The notes: a model not told the origin generated them from the letters alone. Shown: positions 1 through 10,475, counted from the stretch's first letter. The stretch is DNA of 64,000 nt from Deroplatys truncata (GCA_030765065.1 CM060978.1:58804421-58868420); one strand, 5' to 3'. Numbers and translations: made by a program.

Positions 1-151
1 GTGTTGTAGGAAAGTGCACTAGTTATTCTTTAATAATAAATCTCTAATGTTACACATAGTGTTAAATTCTGTCAACAGCTAAAAGTTAACGTGCGTTTTA
101 TTTTAATTATCCTGTATTTAGTTTGACTTCAGCTTTATGTCGGCGTTTATA

Positions 152-655
152 TACAGGGTTATTCTAAAAGGAGGAACAGATTTTAAATATTCATTATGAA
201 TGAACGACAATGGATAGCGACGCATACGAAACATAATTGAATAGAGGAACGTTCAAAGTTTTACGCCTCACCTATTAGTTCCATGCAGTGCCAAAAGCAC
301 TGTGTTTGTTTACGAGAAAATGGCGACGCCACAGGAAAAGTCGTTTTGTGTGCTGCAGTATGCAAAGAGTGAATCCACTGTTTCATGGCAGCGTGCATTT
401 CGTTGTAAGTTCAACAACGAGCCCCTCGTCATAAAAAATTTACTATTGATACAATAAATTCGTAGAAGATGGTTGCGTATTCAGACAAACGGAAAAGCAC
501 TGGTCATCCTCTCATAACGAATGGTGCTTATTTTCAACAAATAAAATAAAATATTGAACTTCTCTCTATTCAGTGACGTATCACATGTGTTGCCATCTAT
601 TGTATTTCATTAGAAATAAACATTTAAATTTTGTTCCCTCTGTTTGAATAAACCT

Positions 656-658
<3 letters not shown>
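152..658 (+). mobile_element. Internally deleted Tc1/mariner-class transposon (DUF4817 type)
   Basis: The segment is bounded by TA on both sides (152-153 and 657-658) and by imperfect terminal inverted repeats of about 35 bp. The left end starts ACAGGGTTATTC and the right end, read in reverse complement, starts ACAGGTTTATTC. At about 0.5 kb it is far too short for a full transposase gene, so it is a non-autonomous deletion derivative. The start of the transposase gene survives inside it. Confidence 0.75.
320..457 (+). pseudogene. Transposase N-terminal remnant (DUF4817 helix-turn-helix)
   Basis: The reading frame opens MATPQEKSFCVLQYAKSES and continues through VSWQRAFRCKFNNEP. This matches the common insect transposase start with an MATPQ-K-FCV--FAK---V--VQRAFR-KF pattern, a DNA-binding DUF4817 domain. 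It stops after 45 codons. Shortly downstream a degraded continuation (KFVEDGCVFRQTEKH) resembles the next part of the same domain, after which the catalytic region is missing. It cannot make an active enzyme. Confidence 0.7.

Positions 659-708
<50 letters not shown>
657..708. repeat. (ATT)n microsatellite
   Basis: About seventeen uninterrupted ATT triplets lie directly against the right terminus of the preceding transposon. Confidence 0.95.
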
Positions 709-931
709 GGAACAATACATCGTCTATTGCATTATAAACACGAGACATGAGTTCACGTGGGATTTGTTTAGGTTTGTTTCTCGCAGCTGATACGAAAACG
801 AGGCTAACACGGAGGGATGCAAAATGTTTTGTTTACATCAAATCCGGTTCTAAGAATGGTTCGAATTTAGTATAATGAACTACAGAAGTGAGAATAAGAT
901 ACAAGTGCTTCTTCTAGAAATTGTATCCTTT

Positions 932-1630
932 ATTTTTACTTTCTCTACTACGTATAGTAAGTAGGGGAAGTATTGTATTCCATCAAAAAAAATGGATACC
1001 GAGATTTCACCTGAAATATATGTTTTGAGACCCCTTGAATCCAAAAAAAGAATTTTTGGAGACATGGCCGTGTGTGTGTATGTGTCTCTGTGAACAGCAT
1101 AACTCAGAAACGAACAGTCGGATAAACACCAAACTTGGTATTTGGGTTCAGCATCTTCCAGAGATGCGAAACGAAACTTTTCAAGAAAATCACCTCACCC
1201 CAGATTACCCTTTACATGGAACATTTTTCGAAAATTTTAATTTGCTCAAAATATCATATGTTTAAGATATTGACAAATGAAATGTGTATCTCGAATTTTC
1301 TGGGAATGTCTCCAAAATTATTCCTAATTGTGAACGACTTTTGCATAACTGATAAACCATATGAGATAGACAAAATTTTACTACACAAAAAATGTAGATC
1401 ACGTTAAAATATACAATTTATTTCATATACATTTTTTTGTTAAGTGAACCATTTTCGAGATATTGTTTCCAATACTTTTTCTCAAATGGGAATTCCTTAT
1501 TCATTTTTTTATGTCCTGGACATGCAAAGAGAATGGAATGCGCCACATAGCAACCAGCTCTTAAAAGATTTGACTATCGCTTAAATACTACCATATTCCC
1601 CTTGTACCTACAAGAAAATTAGCAATAATA
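932..1630 (+). repeat. Rep-A copy, 3' incomplete
   Basis: This is the first of about 30 copies of the repeat I call Rep-A. It starts with ACTTTCTCTACTACGTATAG, followed by the AAGTAGGGGAAGTATTGTATTCC block, a GT-rich tract, and the 'AACTCAGAAACG...TCGGATAAACACCAAACTTGG' region. It ends in the ACAAGAAAATTAGCAATAA block without the usual last 80 bp. No coding capacity is evident. Confidence 0.85.
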
Positions 1631-1704
1631 CCACACTCCGAGATCAACGCTTCCTGCGCCGAGGAGAAGATCCTGCTCTTTGTAAACCCAAAAGAACATC
1701 TAGC

Positions 1705-1950
1705 CGTAGTCGTCCTCCGTGGTGTAGTGGTTACCATGCTAGCTTCTATTTCCCGAGGTCGTGGGTTCATAAAAATGCTTAGCATGGCTTCCTTCAGAAA
1801 GGAAGTAAAGCCGGTGTTCCCGTGTCGTAGATTTACGTAAAATTCTGATAAAGAGGCCTCTGAGCAAAGTTTCCGGTCTTTCACGCCCAATATAGATTGG
1901 GACGCTAAGAACCACAGCAGTTAAAGAGCGTCCATAAATAAAACTCAGTT
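1705..1950 (+). mobile_element. SINE-E, tRNA-derived
   Basis: The head reads TCCGTGGTGTAGTGGTTACC, which has the form of a tRNA A box (tRNA-Glu/Asp style), followed by GTGGGTTCATAA in the B-box position. The body then contains AAGCCGGTGTTCCCGTGTCG and GAGGCCTCT. A second copy in the opposite orientation lies at 63035-63290, and the similarity runs to a shared tail with TTAAAGAGCGTCCAT. Two copies with pol III boxes support a SINE. Confidence 0.75.
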
Positions 1951-2149
1951 TAATTTAACACCTAGCAGAGGACAGAGAGCAGAGACAGATGACAACTGCA
2001 GCAAACCCAGAGGCAGAGAGATATCAACAAAGACGTCGACGTGGAGGCTGTGATAAGGTAAGTCGCAGACGTAAAACCAAGAGTTCAGGCTTCAAAATTT
2101 CGCACATCACATGAGGCAAGATACCCACCTGCGAAATACAGCTTCGCCT

Positions 2150-2450
2150 GCGAAGAACTCCTGTTTCTGAATGACTTCTGTGTAACCGATAAACCGTAAT
2201 CGATAAACAAAATGTAGATTTCGTTAAAGCACAATTTTATGCCTCAGTTTCTTATGAAGTAACCGATATTTCTACTCCATGGGAATCTCAACAGAACATC
2301 AAAGCCTTCTTCTCCAGTATGTTCTTTTATAACTGCAGCGTGTTTGTATTCTAGTATTAAAGGGTTTGTACATTTTCTTTAGCTTTTTGAAAATTTATAA
2401 CTTAAAAATGTTTTACGTCCCATGTCCGCCAGGAAGAATTGGGCTTTTGA
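2150..2450. repeat. Unclassified interspersed repeat, also at 10265-10475
   Basis: The first part (to about 2290) resembles a diverged Rep-A interior. The second part (CTACTCCATGGGAATCTCAA onward, with TATGTTCTTTTATAACT) is repeated in diverged form near 10280-10470, where it ends in the same CCCATGTCC motif. No coding potential is seen. Confidence 0.5.
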
Positions 2451-2494
2451 AAAGTGAAAGAATTAGTAAATTTAGTTGAGTGGTTTTTAAGATT

Positions 2495-2640
2495 ACCCTA
2501 CGCCGCGGTAACATGTGCAACTGCCCGCTCTGACCTAGGTTTTCGAGGTTTCCTTTACATAATTTTTTTTTCATTCCGTTTCTTTTCATTCTTCCAGATG
2601 TGCTTATAGGTCCCCGTAAGGGAGGGGATTTGATTCCGAT
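2495..2640 (+). mobile_element. SINE-D fragment
   Basis: The stretch ACTGCCCGCTCTGACCTAGG, then the CATTCCGTTTCTTT tract, then TGTGCTTATAGGT, aligns with the SINE-D copy at 43325-43500. The tRNA-like head is degraded here. The body appears to run into the GC-rich block that follows. Confidence 0.55.
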
Positions 2641-3560
2641 CCCTTCAGCTGTTCGTGGTACTTTTGACGTTACTAGAAGTACCCTAGGCCAAACGTCCGA
2701 GCCCCACTCCTAAGGGTGTCGTTTGGATTGGGTTGGACTCGGCAGGGCAGTGGTTATAACCATGGGAGATTGGGTACGCCCGTGCGGTTTTCGGTCCAAG
2801 CGGGGTTGTGAGATGCCTCAAGATCCTTCGGTACCTACCACCCTGGAGAGCCGGTAGAGTGTCTGCTAGGTTGCTGTCGACACATCGAAGTTTTTGGTAG
2901 TCTTTACCTTTGGGGTTGACGCGCGTAAATAGCGTATCCACTTCCAGTTTGTAACGGCGGACCGGATTTAAGTTTACAGGTGCCGGTCCATAGCAATAGC
3001 TCTTGGGGCAGGTAGAGTCACTCAGATGCAGAGTCCTTTGGTGTCTCTGAACCCTTCAGCTGCCTTGGTGCGAGCGCTCCGGATCCCTAGCACTCGTGTA
3101 CTTCTGACCATACTAGACTACGCCGGACCGAATATTCCAGCCCCTCTCGGAAGGAAGTTTTCGGATTGGGTTGGACTCGGCTGGGCAGTGGTTCCCGAAA
3201 CTCGTGGGAGATTGTGTGCAACTGGCTGGTTTTCGCCCAGGCGGGGTTGTGAGACGCCTAGATGTTCTCCGGCACCAACCATGAGTGAGAGCTGGTAAAC
3301 GGTAGCTAGATTCTGCTGCCCCCGCCGAGCTTGTTCAGTAGTACTCTCTGATACGGTTTTGATTATTAAACTGACGTGCGTAAGTGCCGTATCCACTTCC
3401 GTCCTGTGGAGGTGAGCGTGTAGCTGGGTAGCTTTACCCATTGCGTTCTAGCGAAGTAGGGAGCGGGTTATAAAATAGGTACCGTCCGACTGGAAAGACA
3501 CACTGATTTTATCCCTGGGTCCCGAAGTGAAAGACTGAGTTGTCACTCTAGAGGTTATTT
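2613..3560. repeat. GC-rich duplicated block, two diverged units
   Basis: Two units of roughly 410-460 bp lie head to tail. Shared anchors are CCCTTCAGCTG (2642 and 3052), GGATTGGGTTGGACTCGGC (near 2724 and 3161), GCGGGGTTGTGAGA (near 2799 and 3241) and CGTATCCACTTCC (near 2934 and 3389). The block is far richer in G+C than its neighbours. A 15-bp direct repeat, ATGTGCTTATAGGTC, flanks it at 2598-2612 and 3561-3575. I do not recognise the sequence. Confidence 0.7.
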
Positions 3561-3572
3561 ATGTGCTTATAG

Positions 3573-3985
3573 GTCAAATTCTTTAAGTTTCAAGATCATA
3601 ACTATTAATACTTCAGTTCACAAATTTACTATAAAAATAATAGGGTATCTAATCCTAGTTTATTCTTTTAATTTCATAACAATCATACTAGTAGAATAAT
3701 TTATTAAAATATTTAATATATTTCATCCTAAAATACTTTAATCAAATATAAAATTTTAATTGATATTAATTATTTAAAAACCAATAATATTCATTTAATT
3801 TTATTGTATAACCGCGGATGCTTGCACAATATTTACCAAACTTTTATAACATTTACTAAATCTAAGATACCTTAATATCAATAAAACTATTTACTATTTA
3901 CTATGATCAAATTAATAAAATTCATTAAGAAAATTATATCACATATATTTACATATACTATAATATCAAAACAAATAATTATATT
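3573..3985 (-). pseudogene. rrnS: NUMT: nuclear copy of mitochondrial 12S rRNA (rrnS) fragment
   Basis: On the minus strand this contains the nearly universal 12S motif AACTAGGATTAGATACCC (plus-strand match near 3638-3664). It also has the conserved AAACTTAAAGAATTTGAC segment (rc at 3573-3592) and the 530-loop motif GCATCCGCGGTTA (rc near 3812). The order and spacing fit a continuous stretch of insect 12S from the 3' third back toward the 5' end. The A+T-rich part after about 3900 may include the gene's 5' end or control region. It is flanked by nuclear repeats, so it is a transferred, non-functional copy. The right boundary is approximate. Confidence 0.9.
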
Positions 3986-4033
3986 CGTGGCAGTGACGGA
4001 TAGATGGCACGAGTGCATGCTCAATGGAAAAAG

Positions 4034-5698
4034 TAGTATCAAGTCCTGTAATACGGCCACTCTTGTAAAACAGCCAGAAATAATTATTTAAATTCTGCCG
4101 CCCTCCTAGTTGCTGATAGAAACTATAGAGTGCTGCAAAAGCATCGCCATATTAGTTGTGTGTATGTGCTGCGCTTAGTTGTGAGAAACATCTAGCAGTT
4201 TTGTGTATGCTATAAGGAAATATATCACATCGTGTATTAAAAGATAAGTCAAACAAAGTCATTTTGTTTTCCTGTGTCTGTGAGCCATTATTTATTATAA
4301 CTATACGAGTTTTAAATGATAACATATGGGTAGCGTTAGTAAAAGTGCAACCTTCGAGAACTATAAGCGTGTTGCCACAATCATGATTGGTGCTGCTGTC
4401 TATTAGCTAGGTCTTGAAGTGCATGAACATATGTTTTCTTGTAATATGGCCAGCTGCTTGGCCGTTTTATAATACTCGTTGGACTTTATTATTATTTTTT
4501 TTACAGCGAGTGACATTTTGTAGCATAATACTGCATTTATTAACGATGTCTAGAGTGATTGGAGGATTTGTCTAATTTTATTTCTTCTTTTCCTTCATTT
4601 CCTTATTTTTAAATTTATTTATTTATGCTTAGACTTAACAAGAAGCAGACCTGGTTTCTACAATGTTTAAATGCGTTACAAATAATTATTTTTAGGAAGT
4701 AAGGAAAGTTACTTAGAGCCAGGACACCGCAGCGTCAGACCTGGGATACTCAGAGAATGCAGTAAGCAAGAGATGCTGTAAAATCAGGTTGACGGTCTCC
4801 TTCAGATGCTTTCTCAAGCATGGGGAAAGGCTTGTCCCGTTGAGATGGGGTGAGTGGATGTCGTACCTACAGGCTGGTGTTTCTCAACCCAGGAATTATT
4901 CCTAAATCCTCCTATGCCCCATCCGAGGTGTTCCATAGCCAAGAAAAGCTGAACTCTCAAGATCCTGTCCCAGGCTCGTCAGGTCAAGCAAGCACATCAG
5001 TTGAAAGAGATCCTACTGCAGGAACTTAGGGTCAAATAGGCAAGCAACCAAAGTGAGCGACTTCAAAAACCATCAACAGATTCATCAATTAATGAAGAAT
5101 ATGTTGGAGATTGTAGCAGCAGCGAAGAAATGCTCCTCTCCTGGAGCGACTGTGCACTCTGCCTTCTGTGTCAAGGAAGAAAAAAACAGGGAGACGTCAG
5201 AAAGCCACCATTCTGACTTTACCGGTACATATTAATGAAAGAAGAGAAACAAAAAAAAAAAAAGTAAAAAAACATTGAAAAAACAGGAACAAGAATCTTC
5301 ATGCAGCACAGGCGATTCTAAGTGTGGATATGGTGATGGACTCTTCAGCGAAGAACACGACGGAGAAGTGTGGGTGTCCTGTGCAGGATGTGCGTCTGGT
5401 TTCATGAAGAATGTGCAGGTGAAAGAAGTGCTAAGGTTTTTGTATGTGAAACCTGATCTTAAATATACTTTTTGTAGGTGGCCATATTAGAAGACTGTCC
5501 TTTAAAATGGCCAATTCTGCCTTGTTACAAACAAAATTAAACATAAAACAATACCACATTTGAATTACAATATTACATAATACTTATTTTACAGGCCTGT
5601 AGGTATAACTTCCGCATAAAATGTTCATTGTCCTTCTATTGATTTTCAAGGAAATTACAAAAATAAACTTTGTGGCCATATTACAAGACTTGACCCTA
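4034..5698 (+). mobile_element. Decayed pogo-like DNA transposon
   Basis: TA dinucleotides (4034-4035 and 5697-5698) bound a 1.66-kb segment whose ends are inverted repeats. The left end carries ATCAAGTCCTGTAATACGGC and the right end, in reverse complement, carries GTCAAGTCTTGTAATATGGC. Related TGTAATATGGCC-type motifs recur inside near 4438-4475 and 5478-5515, like subterminal transposase sites. It contains remnants of the C-terminal part of a jerky/pogo-type transposase, while the catalytic core is not recognisable. Confidence 0.75.
4878..5455 (+). pseudogene. Pogo/jerky-type transposase, C-terminal remnant
   Basis: Three blocks in changing frames match the family's C-terminal layout. First comes LNPGIIPKSSYAPSEVF (about 4893-4943), the 'G-fPfNP-iip-s-YAPSevf' block after the catalytic domain. 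Next is SVSRKKKTGRRQKATILTLP (about 5165-5224), the basic linker before a 'LT-sP' motif. Last is GYGDGLFSEEHDGEVWVSC followed one frame over by WFHEECAG (about 5313-5430), a C-terminal zinc-finger-like tail. The last two pieces are separated by a frameshift near 5392-5400, and a TAG stop sits near 5028. Only this end of the gene can be read. Confidence 0.7.
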
Positions 5699-5699
5699 T

Positions 5700-5960
5700 T
5701 CCCCGTAGATACCAGAGGGTTCCTAGATTGGTAGGTCATTCTTCGTCCTCTCTCGGCTCCAGCACTGGGATGCGTCCGCGAACTTGGAAGTGTTAGAGAT
5801 TCCTACGCGTCTCTATGGTCTATCTGCCTACAGCCTGTAGCCTCCTGTGGTTATTTCACCTTCCTTCCTCCTGGGGGCTGCCAGCTGCAATAGATCTGTG
5901 CAGGTCGCAGCGCGCGTTGTGCCCCTTCCGTTAATGCATCTGTAGCTCTACCCTATACAC
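5700..5960 (+). mobile_element. SINE-D, 3' half
   Basis: The run CTGTAGCCTCCTGTGG, the CTTCCTTCCTCCTGGGGG stretch and CAATAGATCTGTGCAGGTC match the SINE-D body at 43600-43690 plus 44513-44560, and the reverse complement of 47540-47640. It directly abuts the right TA of the pogo-like element. Confidence 0.6.
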
Positions 5961-6744
5961 ACATACATTCATGCAAATTTTCTATTTACCTCGTGGCAGA
6001 CAGACAGCCCCAGTCATATAGATCCAACACAAGTTGGAGATCCTAAAGCCCATCTATCTCACCTGGTTTATTTTAATTTTCTAGTGCATCATAAGCGCAT
6101 TTCCTAGGTTCTTGCATATTTTGACTGCAATGGTTGCTTGAGGCAGAAGCTTTAACCCACAAAAGCGTGAAGCGAGCGTATACCACATCTCTCAGGGATT
6201 TAAAAGCGAGCCTGCAGCAACCGTTCAGGTCAGATTTTTTCCCCCTAGTGTTTGTTCGCCATTTTATCGCGCGATGACTGAACATAATCCGCTTAATGCT
6301 TTATTTACCGGATTACATGGCTTTCTGTAATAAATATGCATGCATACGTATGCTAAATATGAAATCCATCGCCCCGCTTTTACACTGATTTTATGCAGCA
6401 GAGTTTCATCTGAATGGGATGAATATTTAACGAGGTAGGTAGGTTCATATCTTGCGAATATTTTCATAAAACCTTCCAGCTATCATTCTGTTCCCTTTTT
6501 CACCTTCTTAGCTATTCAAGGCATTCGCATGACTTGCTACCAAAGTTTTTTGTACCTTCTTTAGCTTCCATAAATCAACTGTTGGAAAGCAGTTTTACAT
6601 CGATACATAAGCAAGGCCAATTTAATGTTGGTTCATATCTCCAGTACGACATTCTCTCTTGCGTTATTTAACATTTAATGAGGATATAACTATAGATGAA
6701 TACTTTTATTCTTATTTTCTCTGCAACTTATTAAGATACAGGAA
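5961..6744. other. No recognisable feature
   Basis: Moderately A+T-rich DNA. Short open frames occur, but none shows a known domain or clear splice context. I see no repeat shared with other parts of the window. Confidence 0.5.
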
Positions 6745-6850
6745 GCATTGCAAAGGTAGAGTCAGACTGAAAATTTCAATCGTATAGCCGGGATTTGAAC
6801 CACAGCTCTTCCGCTTTCCGGTTTGCTCTAGCCACGGCATTAGAGAATAA
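6745..6850 (-). mobile_element. tRNA-derived SINE head (fragment)
   Basis: On the minus strand, GTGGCTAGAGCAAACCGG (A-box form) is followed about 25 bases later by GTGGTTCAAATCCCGGC (B-box form). The flanking sequence does not fold as a full tRNA, so a SINE remnant is more likely than a tRNA gene. Confidence 0.5.
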
Positions 6851-7535
6851 TTAATTACCAGGAAGCATTGCATTCAATCTCAAGTTTTTGTATGGCTATT
6901 TCAATGGTTCCCTCAAACAAAAAGTCTGGTTTGTTTAATTCATTGATTTTCTTCAATTATTGTATAAAGCTTCTACTACCAATTTTTACATAAGCTTATT
7001 TTTATTTACTAATTGAGATAAACGTTAGCAGAAACATTTTGTTTACTAAGATTCGGAACTTAGGACCCGGTGTGCCTTGCGGTCAACTGGGACTACAGTG
7101 TAACGTAAAAAAAAAGGTTACAATTTGTGCTCTGAGGAATACGTGACGAAGGAAGGCAGAAAAAGCTCGCACAGAAACATAACAGACAGGCTGTCTTACG
7201 TCATCGTTATTGGTGCGTAGCAAGTACAAGATGGACCACCAGAAGAAGGCGAGAGGAATGTGCTACGTAAACATTTTCTGCTATCCTCATCAGGTTTATG
7301 TTCACTAGTATCATATAAAATACACAGTGTTGTCAGATAACTCAGCCATTGTCTCACTGTGAATGATTTGTCCCTTCTGGGAACTGTAGCCATGTGCAAA
7401 GAATAAAAAAGAAAAGGTAGAAAAAAGATTAGAAGTAACAAAATATTATAGAAGTTGTACCGTAACGCGTGTTCATAGCGAGAGTCAAATAATAGTATCA
7501 CAGCAGTATTCGTTTTAGACCTGGCAGCATGGATG

Positions 7536-7538
<3 letters not shown>
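6851..7538. other. No recognisable feature
   Basis: Unique-looking DNA. A short segment near 7225-7255 is the inverted counterpart of 7637-7662 (shared CCTCTCGCCTTCTTCT). The meaning is unclear. Confidence 0.4.

Positions 7539-7590
<52 letters not shown>
7539..7590. repeat. (CA)n microsatellite
   Basis: About 26 CA dinucleotides in an uninterrupted run, not inside a recognisable Rep-A copy. Confidence 0.95.
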
Positions 7591-7591
<1 letters not shown>

Positions 7592-8059
7592 TTCGTAGTA
7601 GACAAATCGACTACGAGCAGATTAGTAGTTCAAGTCCCCTCTCGCCTTCTTCTCGTCGTCCAACAGTACTGTACTCTTGTTCGGGCGTTATATCTCCTGT
7701 TTAAAACTAGCCATGGCACACTGGCTACTGTGGTTGACTCAGGATAATGGTTTTGTCCTTGAACTGTCCAGTGGACTAGGGAGCTTCTTAACTACGATGC
7801 AAATAGTGTAACACCAGCAGTTTAAAAGCATTGCCAGCAAGAGTAGTTCAAATAATGTTTCACATATATGGTCATAATTACATTGTTTTACATGTGTGCA
7901 GATTTAACAGGTTTACTTATTTAAATTATGATCATAATTTTTTTGTTCGATGCGGAAACATAGTATGCTACTTTGCGTAGTATTTATTGTCCCGGAAAAG
8001 AAAGGATTATTTCTTTGGAATAGGGTGAAAACAATATAGCGACAGGGAAGAACAATGAA

Positions 8060-8310
8060 GCGCTAGTTCAGGTTTGCTTACGTCAACCACAAAGACGTAG
8101 CCGAACTCCTGAGTACCTCGCCTGAAAAAGATACAGTTCGGTTTTTTCATCGTGAAAAGGCAGAAACGCAGAGGAGGAGAAGGTAGTTTAGGGTGGGTAA
8201 GAACGGCTGGCAGTATTCCCCTTGCGTGGAACGAACACTCACTCGGAACCAAGGTGTACGCGCCTGCTGCTCTGTTACAACTGAGCCAACACCCCTCCCA
8301 GAAGATACTG
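8060..8310 (-). mobile_element. Possible tRNA-derived SINE
   Basis: On the minus strand, GTTGGCTCAGTTGTAACAGA (A-box form) is followed by GAGTGTTCGTTCCACGC (B-box form) about 45 bases on. A 150-base body then ends in a T-rich stretch. Only one copy was found here, so membership of a family is not shown. Confidence 0.4.
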
Positions 8311-8681
8311 CGCATACAGATACGCCTGTCACGACGTACTCGTACTGTACCTTTATGTTGGCAGGAGGTGTTTGTTGACATTCAATATCGGCCGCTTTAG
8401 GCTCACAAGATCCCATCTCCCGCGTTTTATATTAAAACTAGCTGGTGGTCCGACGTTACAGGGATAGCTTTTTAAACTCAAATGACGAATCCATGTCATT
8501 TACCTCCGCTCGTTCTTTATGAAATTATTGTACAATGATCCATAAGATTTTTACGATCTATAAGATTTTTTTACCCGTAACCATTATAATAGTAGTTTCG
8601 TAGATCCGGCTATTCCGAATAACGGATGAAAGATTCCGATATTCAGCAAAATGAGGTTAAACGGCGGAGCATTGCACTTTC

Positions 8682-9302
8682 TTAAGGGAACCTGAATTTT
8701 TTTCTTTAACTATTGAAATCTGCATTATTTTCTAAATTCATTTATGTATAATTTATGGGTAATTGCACATTTAATAGTTACATTTCGTATTTAAATAGTA
8801 AATATGCATAGGTTGTAGTTTTTTTCATTTTTCCGTAATTTAAAATTTTCTACACTTACGTACCATTATCTCCAAAACTATTGCACATAGCAAGCTGAGA
8901 TTTCCTGAGAGGATAGAACATCATATCAAATTTAAAATGCGTGGAACAGGATTTAAATTACACAATAATTTTTACTAAAAATTAGAATATTGAAAAACTA
9001 ATCCATTCATTTTGTCATAAACACTATTTTATAGGTGCAACATCAGTTTGGACAGATTAGAACATCTAAATGAACTTCCATAACCTAAAATTTGTTTTTC
9101 TATGTATTAATTTATATGAATGTCACATGCATCACTTTGCACCTATTATATTAATTTTAACATATTTTCTGCCTAAGTAGTGCAGAATGTACAGTGAAAA
9201 AAATCATGGCTATATCTTTGATGATTCAGGTGACATTCGTGTTAAAACCCTGACATATTTTTCATGCATAAATGAGTGTGTTTGACTACGAGGTACCCTT
9301 AA
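8682..9302. mobile_element. MITE-like candidate with TTAA ends
   Basis: TTAAGGGAACCTG at the left and its near inverted counterpart GAGGTACCCTTAA at the right enclose 0.6 kb of A+T-rich, non-coding DNA. A second inverted pair, GAGGTTAAAC (near 8652) and GTTTAACCTC (near 9399), lies outside. The TTAA could be a duplicated target as in piggyBac-like elements, but the terminal bases are not those of classic piggyBac. Confidence 0.4.
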
Positions 9303-9413
9303 ACTACACCCAGAGCCCTACAAGTTCTGGGAATGTTGCATGACCTGTGCATAGTCTCTGTAGGAATGATCGACTACCTTGTTAGATTCATTCAGTCACT
9401 GTTTAACCTCATC

Positions 9414-9712
9414 TTATGTAGGACTTACACCCCCAGGATTTAAAAGCGGGTGCCTGGGGTCAGAGGCCCGTCGAGGAGCAGACACCTGCCTTGTATGGGA
9501 TGAAGGAAGTAGATGAAACGAAATGACGGCGAAATGGATGAAAGGAAAGGTGATGATGCAGCAGTTGGTGGAATGAATGGCGGGGGAAACCGGAGGACCC
9601 GGAGAAAACCAGCCCAGATGCCGCTTCGTCCCATATGCGGGTCCCTGGGATTGAACCTGGGTGGTCTCGGTGAGAGGCGAGCGGTCTAACCACTCGGCCA
9701 CGGCGCCGCCCC
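9414..9712 (-). mobile_element. SINE-G, tRNA-Ser/Leu-like head
   Basis: On the minus strand the element opens GCCGTGGCCGAGTGGTTAGA, the A box of a type II tRNA such as Ser or Leu. The B-box match CAGGTTCAATCCC follows about 50 bases later. The body contains GGTTTTCTCCGGGTCCTCCG, a T/C-rich stretch with repeated CATTT-like units and a GGTGTAAGTCCTACATAAG tail. It is too long and unstructured 3' of the B box to be a tRNA gene. Confidence 0.75.
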
Positions 9713-10094
9713 CTTGTTAGATAATGATATTAAATTAAATTTTAAACCCTGTATCTTTCTGTTTTGATCCCATAATTATTTAATAAAAGCTACATAATTT
9801 TCACACGATGCAAAAAACCTTAACAACGAAATAAGATTCTGCAATCCAATATCAACAAGTTAATCGCTTTGGAAAATACACATCGATAAAACTAATCTTC
9901 TCAGTAACATTTGTTACTTATAAAATATAGGTTCACTATGTTAGCAGTTTCTCTGTACATATTCAATTATTTAGCATACCCTACTAACGAACTTGATTAC
10001 AGCATAAATACTAAGGGGGAAGGTTATTAGAAGGTTTTGGCACCCACAAACTATCTATAAAATTGAAATAAAGGTTATTCAGAGGATTTCATTA

Positions 10095-10095
<1 letters not shown>
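9713..10095. other. No recognisable feature
   Basis: A+T-rich DNA without reading frames of note or shared repeats. Confidence 0.5.

Positions 10096-10137
<42 letters not shown>
10096..10137. repeat. (CA)n microsatellite
   Basis: About 21 CA dinucleotides. The surrounding sequence is not clearly Rep-A. Confidence 0.95.
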
Positions 10138-10139
<2 letters not shown>

Positions 10140-10264
10140 GTACACATATGCAATATTGGATAACCGGCAATTAAATTAAAAAGTATAACACAGAATCGAT
10201 TGTCGCTTTTTAAGCTCCTGTTTTTATACTCTACAGAGATAAGCAACAATTTATATTCTGCGGA

Positions 10265-10475
10265 GTAACAATTGTTGTTTCTACTCCGTGGTATTCTCAA
10301 GTAAAAGGCAAGGCCTTCTTCGTAAGCATGTTCTTTTATAACTTCAACTTATAATTGCAACGTGTTCGTACTCAAGTACAACGGGTTTATAAATCCATTT
10401 TTAATATTGTAAAAATTAATAAAATGAAATTGGAAAGTGCTTTATAACCCCATGTCCCCAATAATAAATGTGTAG
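10265..10475. repeat. Second copy of the 2150-2450 repeat
   Basis: CTACTCCGTGGTATTCTCAA, then GCATGTTCTTTTATAACT and a final CCCATGTCCCC, match the repeat near 2275-2450 in the same order and spacing. Confidence 0.5.

Noticed and set aside
3903-4091. 62-codon open frame in A+T-rich DNA
   Set aside because: It overlaps the mitochondrial rRNA-derived segment and the adjoining nuclear DNA; it is not a protein gene.
5053-5235. Small host gene with start codon
   Set aside because: The informative reading is in another frame (RKKKTGRRQKATILTLP), which belongs to the pogo-like transposase remnant.
7214-7662. Inverted repeat CCTCTCGCCTTCTTCT as ends of a transposon
   Set aside because: The similarity covers only about 25 bp with mismatches, the flanks show no target duplication, and a simple repeat lies between.
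7529-7747. Open frame over the CA microsatellite
   Set aside because: It is produced by a dinucleotide run and has no similarity to proteins outside that run.
9640-9712. Possible tRNA-Ser gene on the minus strand
   Set aside because: The A and B boxes are tRNA-like, but no closing acceptor stem follows and a SINE body does.
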